Below, piece by piece: positions 11,560 to 24,348 of a DNA stretch of 64,000 bases (within the stretch, counting starts at the first letter, position 1; every line of letters begins with the position of its first letter). Position numbers and translations under genes: made by a program. The DNA comes from Sphagnum compactum. Lineage: Eukaryota > Bryophyta > Sphagnopsida > Sphagnales. The notes beneath the pieces were generated by a model. It was not told the DNA's origin. It did no database searches and saw nothing but the letters and a program-made list of their open reading frames with translations. The stretch spans positions 620,001 to 684,000 of the forward strand of contig OZ234493.1 of the NCBI GenBank assembly GCA_965153455.1, read 5' to 3'.

Positions 11560-12560
11560 TTTTGACATCAATTATATATTATTTAATTTTGAAATAATAA
11601 TATATAACATATAAAAATATAATATATAATAATCATATGAATTAATAAATTTAGCTACCTACATTACCTTATAATTAATGTACAAACTAAAACATAATAA
11701 TTTACCTACCTATTGATGTTATTTAGCCTAGGCTAGTTATTTAAGCCATGCAAAGCCAAGGTGGCCTAGGTATGTAGCCAATGTTACATGTATGAAGACT
11801 TGAACTCCTCACCTTCACTTTGGGGAATCAAGTCCTTACCATTTCAAAAGTTGAAAAACTTTTGTCCTCATATGTAATAAACTTGATTGAATTTTTTGTT
11901 TTGATGTACATATTGTAACATTCATCAATGAACTTCAATATTTTTGTAGTACTTATCTAAGTAAGAAGTTATACCATGTACCAAGTATTTACCTAGATAA
12001 CATGGAAGTACCTACGCCTAATAAGTTATTACATGTTATTAATTCAATTAATAATTAATAAATAAAAATAAGTAGCAATGTTTGATTAATTACAATACAT
12101 TATAAATAAATAAATAAAATCAATGATTAATAATTGATTATTTCCTATTAATTACTAAATATTAGATATCAATTAATGATTATTTATAGTTAAATAATTG
12201 TTATTCAATTAAATATTTCTTATGAAGTATTAAGTATTAAAATTAAATAATATTAATTTAATATTAATTACTGATTTCTAAATTCTAAATTATTGGTATG
12301 ATTATTTAATAAATATTTATTAATTATCTACTGTTTATTATTTATTACTAATTATTGACTACTAATAATTAGAATAAATTATTATCAATTATTTTCCAAA
12401 AAATAGATAAATTTGATAAATCAATAATAATAAATTAATCAGTCAACAACTCGATGGATAAATTAGTTATTGGTTATTAATTATCATTTATTTGATGATT
12501 AATTAATTATATAAAATATTAATCATAGATATTGATTATTAAATATTAATTAATTAATGT
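11560..12560. other. Extremely AT-rich low-complexity tract
   Basis: About 1 kb dominated by TTAATTAATAAATA-like words, with almost no G or C. No coding potential. It may be decayed repeat DNA or a matrix-attachment-like region; composition is all that can be seen. Confidence 0.6.
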
Positions 12561-12811
12561 ACTAAGTTTAAGTATATGCATGCCTAAAGGTAGAATGTAG
12601 ATAGCCTATTAAACTTTTCAAATACTTACTAAGTGTAATATGCCCAACCTAAGGCCTATTAACTATGAACTTAAGTTCAATATGTATCATAGGCAAAATA
12701 AATTTATAAGTTAAGTAACCAAATTAGTATGGTTGATTTGACTAAATGTCGAATTAAAATGGCCAATTTGCCTAATTGTCAATCATAATGGTCATTGAAT
12801 ATGATGAATTT

Positions 12812-12891
12812 GACTAAGCCTTAGTCATCTTCATGAACCTCTAACCATTTTGACCAAGCCTTGGTCATCTTCATGAACCTCTAACCATTTT
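12812..12891. repeat. 40-bp tandem duplication, two copies
   Basis: Units 12812-12851 and 12852-12891 differ at only two positions. Each carries GTCATCTTCATGAACC then CTAACCATTTT. Confidence 0.9.
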
Positions 12892-13523
12892 GACTAAATG
12901 TTTGGTTTGTCACATGGTTAAAAAGGTCATTTCAATCAAATGTTTCAATCAAAAGGACCAATATGTGGTTCAAGAACCTTTTGCCCACGCACGCTTTTGT
13001 ACTATAGAATGTTTATTTGTTAATGCTCTTCTGTTTGCATTAGAGCTACATGTAAGTCAAATGGGGTTTCAAAATAGGCATCGACTTCAGGTATTAAAAG
13101 GCTGGGAATCATGTTCAAGTATTCAGTGATAATCAAGCACATCTTTTTTGTGTGAAGTTTTGCAAAATTATTGCCTCATAAAATAGACAGAAATATTGTG
13201 TCCCTATTTAAAACTTGAAACTTTCCACAACTTCTTGAAATTGAAACCTGGGTTCACAATTCCCCTGCCCCTGATGTGTTTTGGTTTCCTTCCTTGCAAT
13301 GGATTTGTCCATTTGTGTCAAGAAATCAAAACAAAATAACCTGAGTTCACAACAGGGATGTCCAAACAGCGAAGATGGAAGGATTTCGAAACTAGAAATG
13401 TACCGACTATACTGCCTCCTGCAATTTTGCTTCATTTGGTCTCACAAGCATTTTATGCTACCCTATTTGGTCCTAACTACTGTGTTTTCTTTCCAAACAT
13501 CAGATATGACATTCAAGGGGGAA
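12892..13523. other. Intergenic, no gene recognised
   Basis: Short open frames with no recognised family. This is the sequence immediately left of duplicated segment A. Confidence 0.4.
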
Positions 13524-13929
13524 GTGGACATATTCTTGTGCAAGAATTTGGTGTTGCAAAAACCAAACACACCAACCCCAAATTCGGATTCCGTCTTTTA
13601 CACGGCCACACTGTAAACTTTGAAAGGAGTTAGAATTTAGAGCCTGATGGTTACTTTATAAAAAATTGGGTGCAATGTACATTGCTGAAAATCATCAACC
13701 CAATACCTAGTTATGGTTGTGGGAGGAGATCACAGGCATCCATCACTTGAATTAATGATTCTAACCTCTCTCTTTAATTTCTGTAATTTCTTTCTTTCTT
13801 TCACAACATTGATTCCACTACTCTATGGAAAGTCGTCTGCTGGCTCTCCAAATTGGGCTCGTTTGTTGGTTACTGCTGCAAAATTGGTGGCCCAATAAGG
13901 ACAATTCTTCTTCACAAAAGCTGAGCTCT

Positions 13930-15294
13930 TCAGAAGAGTTTGCCAGCAGTTTTTTCCTCCGATGAAAACATTGGCATTTGGTTACGCCGACCCAGTTGCA
14001 GTGCAATCTTCTGGTGGTACAACTCTCCGTCCTCTCTCTGGCAAACCGGTATCCTCATCGTGCTTTGAATATCTTGCTCCATTTCTGCATAGTAACCTGC
14101 ACAGTTTCTGTAGAGTTCGAATATCATTCCAATTTGTCCACCATTCGAGAAGCTACTCACCAATACCGCTACTATACTGCAGGCTGCAGCCACTCCTGCC
14201 AAGTGAATCCCCGGCCAGCAACCCAGCAAGCTCAACAAAGCCGCAACCACTGCAAACACTGGAGCCGGTATTGCTAGCCTTTTGTTCGCAATCTCCTTGC
14301 TTCTGGCCGCCCGCACGTATTTTGCGATGTCCGATGTCTGGAGTTTATCTGCTGTGCGCTGGAGGTCCTTCGTGATGGCATCGGTCCAACCATTCGTCTT
14401 GTTGGCTGGGATTTCAGTCTCGGTCAGGTCAGCAATAGGGCCAAGTACGGAGGGTGCCACAACCTTGGGGAATTTCTCGAGGCCGTTGGGCTTCAAAGGG
14501 AGAGGAAACCCGACGTCAAGAGCCTGCAGCCTGCCCATCACCTCTTCCGTGTACAGGTGCGCATCCTTGCGTAGCCGTGGATCGATTAACAAAGTGGTTT
14601 CGATGTCTCTAGCCAGCAGCTTATGGAAGCGAGACGCAGTGCGTTGCTCTTCAGCGAGCTGTGAGGGCTGATACTTGCTGGCCAAGTACATAAATCCAGC
14701 GGCACCGCCGTTGAGAAGGAAGGCTGCCACGGACATGCTCAAAGAGGTACTCCCGACGCCACTGTTCATGGCGGCCAGCATGGCCGCTGCGATGGTGGTC
14801 ATGTTGACAGTCATGTGGCAGAGCTTGTTCCAGTTATCTCGTTAGACACCGATGATGGCATGCATCTCGCTACGATCTTGGGCCGCTAAGGCGATGTTTC
14901 GCAACTGAGCCAGTAGCCTAGAATCCTCCACCCCATTTCTATCAGTCCAGGCTTTGGTATTGCGCTGCGATGGAGATATGGGAGAGCCGGGGCCTGCAGG
15001 ATTGAATGAAGTCCAGTCTTGGTCGACGGAGTCGAACTTGGTGTGTCTGGGTGTGGCGAGTGCACAAGAAGGCCTTAGCGACCTGTAGTTACACCTGCTA
15101 CGCTTTGGTCCATGCCCAGACTTCCTAGAGATCCGAATTGGTACTTGTATCAAACCTTGCGAACTACCATTATGGGTACTAGTAGGAGTAACATAATGGC
15201 TAGCGCTGTAAGCATCACAAACTGCAAATTCGTTTCCAGAAATGAATTGAGAGCCTAGATTACTGGCAGTAGAGAGGGCATTGCAGGCAGCCAT
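13930..15294 (-). pseudogene. At4g22030-like protein gene, copy A, nonsense codon 151
   Basis: The frame starts at ATG 15294 (MAACNALSTASN) and would run 455 codons to the TGA at 13930. It is interrupted by TAA at 14844-14842, where copy B has CAA (Gln). The family is the plant group containing Arabidopsis At4g22030, annotated 'probable F-box protein'. Hallmarks here are SEMHAIIGV...RDNWNKL, a hydrophobic stretch after MTVNMTTIAAAMLAA, the segment KYQPSQLAEEQRTASRFHKL, and a second hydrophobic stretch near residues 345-385. No F-box is evident and the molecular role is unknown. The N-terminus is Ser/Thr-rich and could be an organelle transit peptide (inference). A 294-codon frame downstream of the stop remains open and begins with ATG at 14814, so an N-terminally truncated product is conceivable. 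Confidence 0.8.
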
Positions 15295-15546
15295 AATGTT
15301 TGTTATGCAAGAATCTAAGCCTCTCAAGCGGAGAGCAGCAGGTGAGGTAAAATTCTAAAGAAAGGTTACAAAATCTAAATTGGTGTGGATGAGGAACTAA
15401 TCTGTCGCTGGAAAAGTGTTAGGATTGTAGTCTGAAGCAAGTGGTGGTGTTGAGGTAGAGGAAGCAAAGAGAGCAGTGAGAGAGGAAACTATGAAGAGAT
15501 GGGAGTTTGGGAATGATGAATGAAGTGGAGGGGGGAAAGAAGAAAG

Positions 15547-15556
15547 CTTTTATAAA
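15547..15556 (-). promoter_or_regulatory. TATA box of gene copy A
   Basis: On the minus strand the sequence reads TTTATAAAAG, about 250 bp upstream of ATG 15294. The same element with similar spacing is kept in copy B (25973-25983), which supports a real core promoter. Confidence 0.6.
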
Positions 15557-16340
15557 CAGGAAGAGCTGGAAGTAGTCAAAGGAGAAAGCAGATATTCCCT
15601 CAGAACAAGGGTAAAAGTGGATGCAGTCGAGTCAAAAGCGAGTAGGGAATGACAGGGGTGGCCCATTGGCGATTGTTTGACTACTAATCTCATGCGCAAT
15701 GCCTGCATTCATTATTATAAGTAGAAAAGTAATTCCTCCAAAATCTGACGACTTTGGTGCTTTTTTTTTCACAAAAATCCTTTGTATATGAGTCACACTG
15801 GACTTTTGTTGGTGAAAAATATTGATGTTCACAACTTCTTAGATTCCTTCGTGATTCATGCAATAATGAAATCTTTTGCACGTTCACATCATTTATTGGA
15901 ACATTTTGCAAACTCACAACTTGTTATTTTTTGGTCTGAAAAGTTTTGACTCATCAGACTTCGTTTGTGTTTTGGAAGGTTGGAACTTGGAACTTCAGGT
16001 AGGTTCCATAACTTTTGGAAATGCCCCCAGCCTAAAGACTTAAGTAGTCTGCCATTGTGCCTCTTCATGTCTCTCAAAATATCAAGAACGATATTATTGA
16101 GAGATTCCAAATGATAGTATATCTAAAAGGCATGTTATCAAGAGTAATATTTCCTCTCCTTTTGAGGGTGATTTGAAATATGAAATCTTCGCTCCATTTC
16201 AAAATGCCTCGTTTTCTTTCTTCTCTTTTTTTTTTAATGTTGGATTCTCATTTCATATCCTTGCAGGTTGTTGAGAACTTTGTGGGGCATAAAAATGCAA
16301 TCCACCTTGTAATTGAATACGATGTGAAAAAAATTATCTC

Positions 16341-16711
16341 ATTTTTATGAAATGGTTAAACCTTATTGTCCAAGCTCAGGCAATTGTTCCAATTGATGGA
16401 TTTGCTTTTGAAGATGAACATGAAGAAATTAGCATGTTTGGCGTTGGAGCATCCATGGAAAAAAATTCATGGGCATTGCTTATTAGTGAACAATCTTTGT
16501 TTTGGAGATAATCTATCCATCTATCATGTGTGCCAATCCACTAGCTTGGTGGCAAACCCATGAGGGTCAATTTCCAAATGTAGGCTTATTTACCAAACAA
16601 ATTCTTAGGATTCCCAAATCTCAAATTGAGAGCGAAATATTTTTGCTTGGTTGGTGTTTCAACAACTTTGATGTGCTTCTACTTCCAATCGAAAAATTTA
16701 GATTAAATTAG
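16341..16711 (+). mobile_element. hAT transposase remnant, C-terminal part
   Basis: Broken frames encode DEHEEISMFGVGASMEKNSW, then, after a frameshift, CANPLAWWQTHEGQFPNVGL and KQILRIPKSQIESE. The order and motifs match the C-terminal dimerisation region of plant hAT transposases (PLxWW...hP..A....LxIPxSxxxSE). No intact frame or termini remain. It lies just right of duplicated segment A. Confidence 0.7.
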
Positions 16712-19419
16712 TTATCATTGTGGTAAAATTTGATTTAATGACCTACACTTGATTGTACACCAAACACAAACTTAAAGGACTATATGAAGGCTGAAATTGT
16801 TTTAGCTAAAGAAAATTATCAATTTATTAAACAAGCTAAATACTTTAAAAAGCTGTAAGTTGATAGGGATTAGATGATTCATTTAAACCTTAGTTCTTAG
16901 TTCTTAATTCTTACTATATTTTTCCCATTTCTCCTTGACCTTAATTTATTTTTCTTTTCAAGTTTGTTGTTATAGGGTTGATTATTTATGGACTAGTTTA
17001 TGGAGGTCAATAAAAATAAAACTTGTCAATCAACTATTGATTTTTTCTTGGGTTTTATGTGTGCAGGGTTGGGGTGTTGATTTTTCAATGTGCTGTAATG
17101 GGCAATGTTCTTTAAAAAAATGGGGTTCAATTCCTCCATAAAGTACTTGATATCAAATGTTTGAATTATTTTTTTCTTTGCACAATGAACATGTGAAATT
17201 TGTTATAAATAACTTCTATGCATATCTAGAGACTACCATGAATTTGAAAACCAACAAATACATAATCAACAATGAACAAATTTTTTCATAGATGGGTACG
17301 TAATTGTCTTTACAAGGAAATTTTGAAATATCCAAATGCATATCATTCACTTAATTTTTAAAAAATAATATGCCCTATTCAAATCCTTTGGACCAGTTTA
17401 AAATATTATAATTGACCAACATTGGTAAAGACTTGTTTGCAAGCTTTACCAAAATAATAACATGCATAATGCGAAGTTAAACATAAACAAGGGCTTTAGT
17501 GAATGTAAAACACTACCAATATTTTTTTAAAATATACATTAGCAAAAAAACTATCATTTGCAACCAACCTTTATAAATAAAAAGTGCCATTTGCAACTAA
17601 AAAATGTCATTTTTAATTTTTAAAAATTCCAAACAATTGTATTAAGTGCAAAAATTGGTTACAAACAATAGTTTTCTTTTACTGATATTAGGGTTCCTCA
17701 CTAACCTAAAGATAAACTATTTAAAAGCCAATTTATCATAGTAACTTTTTGACATGTGGAAATTACCCACTAGCTTGGCAAAAGGGTGAAAGCAAGAAAA
17801 ATGGAGCCAAGCAATGTGTGGACAATCATTAAAAATTATTGTTTGAATCTTTGAAAACTTACCATGGGAACATTATATATAAAAAAAAATCATTTAATTT
17901 TTGAAACAAATTCTTAGACTTTCAAAGTTGCAACTACAAAATTTTCATGAAAATTCACCAAGTTTCAAGAGTTCTTTTATATGTTTAAAGCATTAAAAAA
18001 AACATGTGCACAAGTGGTTTTTTGTATCAAAAGTCTTTTTTCATTATCAAATGTTCACCAAAATTGTTTCATTTTTTTTGAACTTTAATATATTCCATAA
18101 CTAGGGATCCATGTGTTCAAAAACATTCAAAAAATAAAAATGCATATACCCTATTAGATTTTGATATTCAAACGTCTTTAAGCACAGTAATAATTTTGAA
18201 TTTGTAATCATGGTCCAAAGTAAAGTTATATATTTGACTATAATGTAAGGCTTGATGCAAAAACAATTGAGTTTTTCCCATGTGATATGTCATTTTTGGC
18301 TTCAAATTTAATATTTAGTTTGAAAAATTATGTGAAAAATGCATTATAGACCAATAAAAATTGCCATTTAGAAAGTGTAGTCCTTGGAAAGGACTTTAAC
18401 CTTGGCATGATTGGCTCTTTTTTTCATGCTTTCACCCAAAATAGTTTTTGACACATGAAAGCATTAAAAGAAAAAATTACAACTATTTTTTGCATCTAAA
18501 ATTTTAAAATCTTGTTTGTAATTGAAAAAAAATTGCAAACAACATTTCTAGTTATAAATGATAGTTTTGAATTGCAAAAATTAGTTGCAAACAAATAATT
18601 CTCTTCTAATGAAGTTACACACCAACTCAATGAATTAATGTCCATCCTTTTCCTTTTTTTTTCTTTTCTTTCTTTGATGTTTTTTATAAAATCTAAAATT
18701 ACAATGTTTGAATATAAGACAATTTTCTAAGACCCAAAAAAAGAATTATTATTATTTTTCAATCATTGTTAAAATTTACAACTACATAACATATTAAACC
18801 AATGTGATAAAAGAAAATGTGTTCCCTATTGCTCTTATGGAACACACTTAGAAGCATGAAATTTCACAAAATATAGTAGAAATTTTTATTAATTTAACAA
18901 GATATCATTTTATCTATTGGCATACAACAATCGACTATACCTATAGTAATGTAATTTTAAAATAATCCAAAGTTGTCCTTGTAATCTTGTAAAAATAGTC
19001 CATTCCTTTTTGGTACCCTAATCATGAATGCACCCTTAAAGAGAAAGAAGAAAAAACTCATCAAAAGAAGACTCAAGGGGATTTTCTTGGCTATCCACAC
19101 ACTACACAAAAATGTCACACCAATTAATGAACTACAACAAATCATCGAACACATCATTAATGTGGTGATAGTTGACTACACAATGTAGTATAAGAGGAAC
19201 CATAAGGTTGATGAGGAAAAATACTTGATGTAGGCAAAATGTTTTTCAATACTTCAAGAATAATATCTATAAACCTTTCACAACAATTTCTTTTCATAGT
19301 TGATGATGAAACAAAAAAACATTACAAAGAAAAAGGAGACACAAATAGAAAAAAAGAATGAAATCACAACTTACAAAAACTTTAAAATGTTTGAAGATGT
19401 AAGATTGTAGTTTAGAATG
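16712..19419. other. AT-rich intergenic DNA, no gene recognised
   Basis: No coding gene or RNA gene recognised. Two spots, 17,540-17,690 and 18,510-18,620, share words such as GGTTACAAACAATAG / AGTTGCAAACAAATA followed by CTTTTACTGA / TCTTCTAATGA. These look like two diverged copies of one repeat end. Confidence 0.45.
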
Positions 19420-19940
19420 CACTACAACAAAAGTTGTCTTTTAAGTTGTCTTTTATGATTAAGTTTTAGTCATAAAAGATAGCCAAACAAGATGACGCTA
19501 TAGTCAAATTAGACCAATCATTTTAAACAAGTCAAAATGTAGTAGTTAAATCATATCAAACACAACAAAATACTTAATTATGTCCAACATGGCATGTTTG
19601 ATATGACTAAACTGTAGTAGAGTGCTACATGACATGGTGACTAGGTGGCATGTCTAACATGACTAAAATTTAATATAGTGTTATCTGACATGGTGACATG
19701 TGTCATGTCTATTGTGACGAGATTGTCTATAGTGCTAACCAATGTGTGGGATAGTTATTTGTCGATTTTGATAGAATTGTTGTTAAATTTGGCTAGGATT
19801 GATATTTTCTTGTTTATTATGACTAATCTACTAGCAATCCTTGTTGACATGGAGAAATAATTGTCATGTCTTTTTTTACTATACTATCTGGTAGTCCTTA
19901 CTAACATGGATACATGTGTAACATTTTGTTTGGCTAAACC
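19420..19940 (+). repeat. CACTA-like terminus followed by degenerate ~57-bp repeats
   Basis: CACTACAACAAAA at 19420-19432 matches a typical CACTA transposon end. To its right, from about 19,600, are diverged units containing GACTAAA...TAGTGCTA...GACATGGTGAC...CATGTCTA. Tandem subterminal repeats next to a CACTA end fit this class. The other end was not found, so it is called a remnant. Confidence 0.4.
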
Positions 19941-20319
19941 ATAAACCTCCAGCAAAAAAAGGGTGTATTTCATCATCCATATTACGGTTTCCCAACAATG
20001 TATAATCAAACCTTCTTGTCCAAACTTTTCAGCAAATCCTTTTAAGGTCTTCAAATAACATCTATTTTATTTTATATGACCATGTTGTAGGTGGGTAGTT
20101 TCCCTAGGTTTGGAGCATTGTTGTGCGTGTTCTTGGATCATTGAATAAGAGTTGTCAATTTCAGATCCAAGTACCTGGACCCTACCCAGAATTAGCCCCT
20201 AATTTTGGAACTAACTGGAATTGGTGGTGGTGGTGATCATGATGTTTCAAAGTGATGAATAGGCGGGGGCCATTCATGCGATGCTCCTTCACAAGTCTTC
20301 ATTCTTTGGGTAAGTTTTC

Positions 20320-20690
20320 TTCCTCTTCTCGTGTTGTTATTGCTACTAGTTAATTTTTTCATGTTGTTCTTAGTGTTGGTTGCCCTTTTTTCCTTCTTGT
20401 ACATTGCTCCTATTGTTGGTCCTCCTTTTCCTCTACATGCAATTGGCTACCCTTTTCTTCTTCTCTTGTTCATTTTGCTATTGGACGTCCTTTTTTTTTT
20501 TTTTTGTTATTCTTGTTGTTGATCACCCTCTTCCTCTTCTCCTTTTCGTCCTACTGTTGCTTGTCCTCTTCTTCTTCTCATGTTGCTCATGTTTTGGGTC
20601 TCCCTTTTTTTCTTTTCTTGTTATTTTCATGCTAGTCATCCTTTTCTCATGTTGTCCCTACTACTGTTATTTTTTTAATGATGCCATGTC
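20320..20690. repeat. Pyrimidine-rich degenerate tandem repeat (~36-40 bp)
   Basis: The plus strand is almost only C and T with interspersed TGTTG. Units of the type TGTTG-x-TCC-T/C run-TTGTT recur about nine times with length drift. The long hydrophobic open frames here are by-products of this composition. Confidence 0.6.
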
Positions 20691-20699
20691 TTTTGGGTT

Positions 20700-21479
20700 T
20701 TAAATATGGAGGATGAAGAATCTCTTGGGTAAAAACACAGTAACCATGGCGACCAAGGTCAGAATCCTTACCAAGGACTACATTTTACACGTGTCTTACA
20801 TGTATTGGTCTATTAATTATAAAAACTGTATTTTAAATGTAATTTCTAGGACTAGATATTAACATTGAAACCAAGCATGAATCAAATTTTAATAAAAGCT
20901 ATATTTTTTTACATGAGGACCTAGATTATAATCAAATGTATAATTATTTTTTAAATTTTGAACTTTTTTGACCATTAAAGACGTTCAAAATGAAAATCAA
21001 CAACATTTTTAAAAAGGATTCAATACATGTGCATTTAAAAATATAAACACATGTTGCCTTTCTTATGAATTATATTAGAGCCCATAATAAATTTGAAAAC
21101 ATTTGATGAAGGTTTGAGTAACAAAAAACACATTCAAATTTTAGAGTGCTTAAAAAGACCTTGTCAACAAGTGCTTTGTGTATGACAAAATACTCTATTA
21201 ACATAGTGAAATGACTTCAAATTCATCGGAGTGCAATTTCATGAGCACCAAAACATAATTACAAATTATGGATAAATAATTCATTAAATATAATTAATGG
21301 TGATTTTCTAAAGTAATGTAAGTGCAGTTTTAAACATTGTCTACAACTTCCTTGACTCCTTTCACTGTGCTTTTACTCTCCTCCAACAAAGGTAGTGTAT
21401 CCAATGGAGCTTCCTTTGGAGGCACATTGTTATGGCTTTGCATCAATTTTTGGTGTTGCCACTACAACAACAATAGGGG
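20700..21479. other. AT-rich intergenic DNA, no gene recognised
   Basis: No convincing coding or RNA feature found between the pyrimidine tract and the hAT remnant. Confidence 0.4.
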
Positions 21480-23648
21480 AAAACTCTTTAAACACAAATG
21501 GTATAATCTTGTGGGAATTATTGGCAAAAAATTGAGATATCTAGAAAGAAAAGCAACAAAATTCCATTGCTTGGGCTTTTTATGCACCCATTAATTTTTC
21601 TCCTTCTCCATTGCTTAAAGTAAGTTCAAGTTCAATTCCAAATCAGATGGAGCAATTGAAAATGTGTTCTTTGTTATTCAAGTATTTTGAATGCAAGATA
21701 AAAAAGGGGCATGATAAATTACTATTTTACAAACAATATATCTTTTCTTTGGAAACATTTGAAAGTCAATCATCAGCAAATTTGGACATATTGGATTGAT
21801 CGAGAAAAAGAAGGGCTTAAAATAAAAAGATTCAAGTAACCAAAAAAAGGCTTGGCCCAACCCCTAGCAATAGTTTTGCATTCTTTAATAGTAGTGTTAT
21901 TTACAACAAAAATGATCCTCAACAAAATCATGTCTTGTTGATTGTTAAGGAGCTTGTGCCATTGTCAATTATGGAGGTGCCATTTTTTCAAAGATTGGTT
22001 TTGAAACAAAATCCTTGTATCAATTTTCCATCAAGGCATCACTTGAGTTGCAAAAAGGACCAAGGAAAGGTTTGTATCTCCAACTATTGATTCATGAAAT
22101 ACTTGCATTGTGAGTTTTGATGTTGGGATGTCAAGAGCAAATGTGGACACTTTTGTTCTCATTGTGCATTTCTTGAATGACAAGTGGGAACTTTGTCATG
22201 TAATTGTTGGATTATTTTTTGAAATTGTATAAACATCTAGAAGTGCCATGGCTTTGCAAGTGAATGATGTGCTTGTAAAGCACATGCTTAATGTTTATGT
22301 TGTTGCATATGTCAAAGATGAGGGAAATAATTTTTCCACCATGACTTTGCTTTGACTTCTATTGTGTCTTATGCAATTTTGGGGTTGTCAACACCTTTTG
22401 GACATAAGGTCTCCTTGGGACTGTACCATGTCCAAATGTTGTTAGCATGTTATAGATGTCTCCAAGGTTTATGCTAGGTTGACATCAATTTTGATCAAAG
22501 AGACACAATCTATTTTGCAAAAGATCATCACATGGACCAAAAAGAATGGTAAGGGACGGCAAGTGGGGCAAAAAGCATGTTTGGCTAATAAGGTGCCTCC
22601 CCACAAGCTTAAAAATCATGTGAAAATTAGATTTGCTTCAAAACTCATCATATTCTTGAATTTAAACATGTCAAATTGCCCTTTGTTATGGAAGGTAATA
22701 GTCATTGGCACTTCAAAGCCATGTGCCAAGTCCACAAGTATAGGCAATTGCCCAAATTGTTTATGATACTTTAGGGCCAATGGGCCAACAATGTGTGTTG
22801 AATGAAAGTCGAGGCTATTAGTTACTTTTTGAAGCCATTGTTGTGATAATCACTTGTATATCAAATGTGAGTGGGCCTTAGGACACCAAATTCCAGTGAA
22901 ACCCAAAACTTTGATAGTGAGCTTCAAGTCTTCAAACAATGCAATGTGCAAAAATAGTTTTAGATCCCTTCCTTTCATTTATGCTTAGTTTCAACACTAA
23001 GGCTCACAACATGTTGGCTATGATGTTAGATCCCCACTACAAGGGGTTGGGGGTGGTCATTCAATATGTTGGCAAGAATAGAGCTTTTCAAATTGTAGGT
23101 GAATATGATAAATTGGTATTGTTCCCCCTCTTGGTTTGTGCATGCAAGTTTTTCAACCTAGTTGATGCAAGTGAAAGAATTCATAGTGTTGCATTTAGAA
23201 GTTCTCAATTTACAAGTTTGTATGACCTCATGGATAGTAATGACGACTTGGCATTGTCAATGGTGAAAGAATAGTCAAACCATTTTAGGATCAAGGTCAT
23301 TGAAGAGGAGTGCAAAGATTCACTATCATGGAGGAAAGTGCATGAGGCACAACTTTCTTATGTTAAGTTTGTAGCTTGCCAAATTTTGGGGATTGTTGGT
23401 TCTTAAATTGAGGCAAAGTCTTCAACATTGCAAGTGTTTGCACAAACCTTTGATGATCTCAATTAGGCATGGACAATCTTTAAATGCTTATAAACATTTA
23501 CAAGAATTGGCCAGACGATGCTTGAGTGATGATTTGGCATCCATGAGACAATTTATGGAAATGGAAAAAGCCCCAATGGAGAAGAATGAGAAGTTAATTG
23601 ACAAGCTTGGGCCTTTGAAGTTAGATGAAAGCTGCAATAGGCTTTAGG
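21480..23648 (+). mobile_element. hAT transposase remnant, central part
   Basis: A decayed coding region with many stops and frameshifts. Recognisable segments in order: ELVPLSIMEVPFFQRLVLKQ (about 21,950); FDVGMSRANVDTFVLIVHFL and NDKWELCHVIVG (about 22,120-22,220); ALQVNDVLVKHMLNVY and YVKDEGNN (about 22,250-22,330); TSILIKETQSILQKIITWTK (22,479 on); and AHNMLAMMLDPHYKGLGVVI (about 23,000). These follow the order of a plant hAT transposase. The C-terminal dimerisation block is missing here; a matching block lies at 16.3-16.7 kb. No terminal inverted repeats or target duplication were identified. Confidence 0.75.
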
Positions 23649-23941
23649 TATAACTTATTACTTTCTTTTTTTTAATTGGTAGGATTATGTCTAGTTTAGT
23701 TGAGTTGTTCATTTTTTCTAATTGTTTGTCCTACATCTTGGAGCAATAGAATGACCATGGAGCCTAATCCTAGGATATGATGAACCCTAAAAAGTTGCTA
23801 GGATTGATGTTTTGGTTCTTCTTTGTAATGTCATATTGAATTAGTGTTTTTTTAAACCTTTGCTTTTGGCTTTGGGGGTGATTGAGGGGATACTGGAGGG
23901 GGCAGATTTGGGCCGATTTCAATGTTGAATTGGGCTGTTGA
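23649..23941. other. Short intergenic stretch, no gene recognised
   Basis: Spacer between the hAT remnant and the left edge of duplicated segment B. Nothing recognised. Confidence 0.4.
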
Positions 23942-24348
23942 ACTGGACATATTCTGGTGTACAACTTTGGTGCTGGCAAAAACCAAACACAGCAACCCCA
24001 AATTCAGATTCTGTCTTTTACACGGCCACACTGCAACTTTGGAAGGAGTTAGAATTTAGAGCCTGATGGTTACTTTACAAAAAATTGGGTGCAATGTACA
24101 TTGGTGAAAATCATCAACCCAGTACCTAGTTATTGTAGTGGGAGGAGACCACAGGCATCCATCGCTTAATCTAATGATTCTAACCTCTCTCTGTAATTTC
24201 TGTAATTTCTTTCTTTCTTTCACAACATTGATTCCACTACTCTATGGAAAGTCCTCTGCTAGCTCTCCAAATTGGGCTAGTTTGTTGGTTACTGCTGCAA
24301 AATTGGTGCCTCAATAAGGACAATTCTTCTTCACAAAAGCTGAGCTCT

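Larger units (their letters stand above)
13524..16235. repeat. Segmental duplication, copy A
   Basis: This block is homologous, in the same orientation, to about 23942-27815. The match begins at a shared GGACATATTCT...TTTGGTG...CAAAAACCAAACACA and ends near TTTCAAAATGCC. It includes a whole gene of the At4g22030-like family with its promoter. Copy A lacks four blocks found in copy B, one of which is a MITE. The coding part is by far the best conserved and has no length difference. Confidence 0.9.

Noticed and set aside
13962-14671. Long plus-strand open frames opposite the At4g22030-like copy A (and the same at 24,381-25,112 in copy B)
   Set aside because: They are antisense shadows of the conserved minus-strand gene, have no family resemblance and are unrelated in composition to a real protein.
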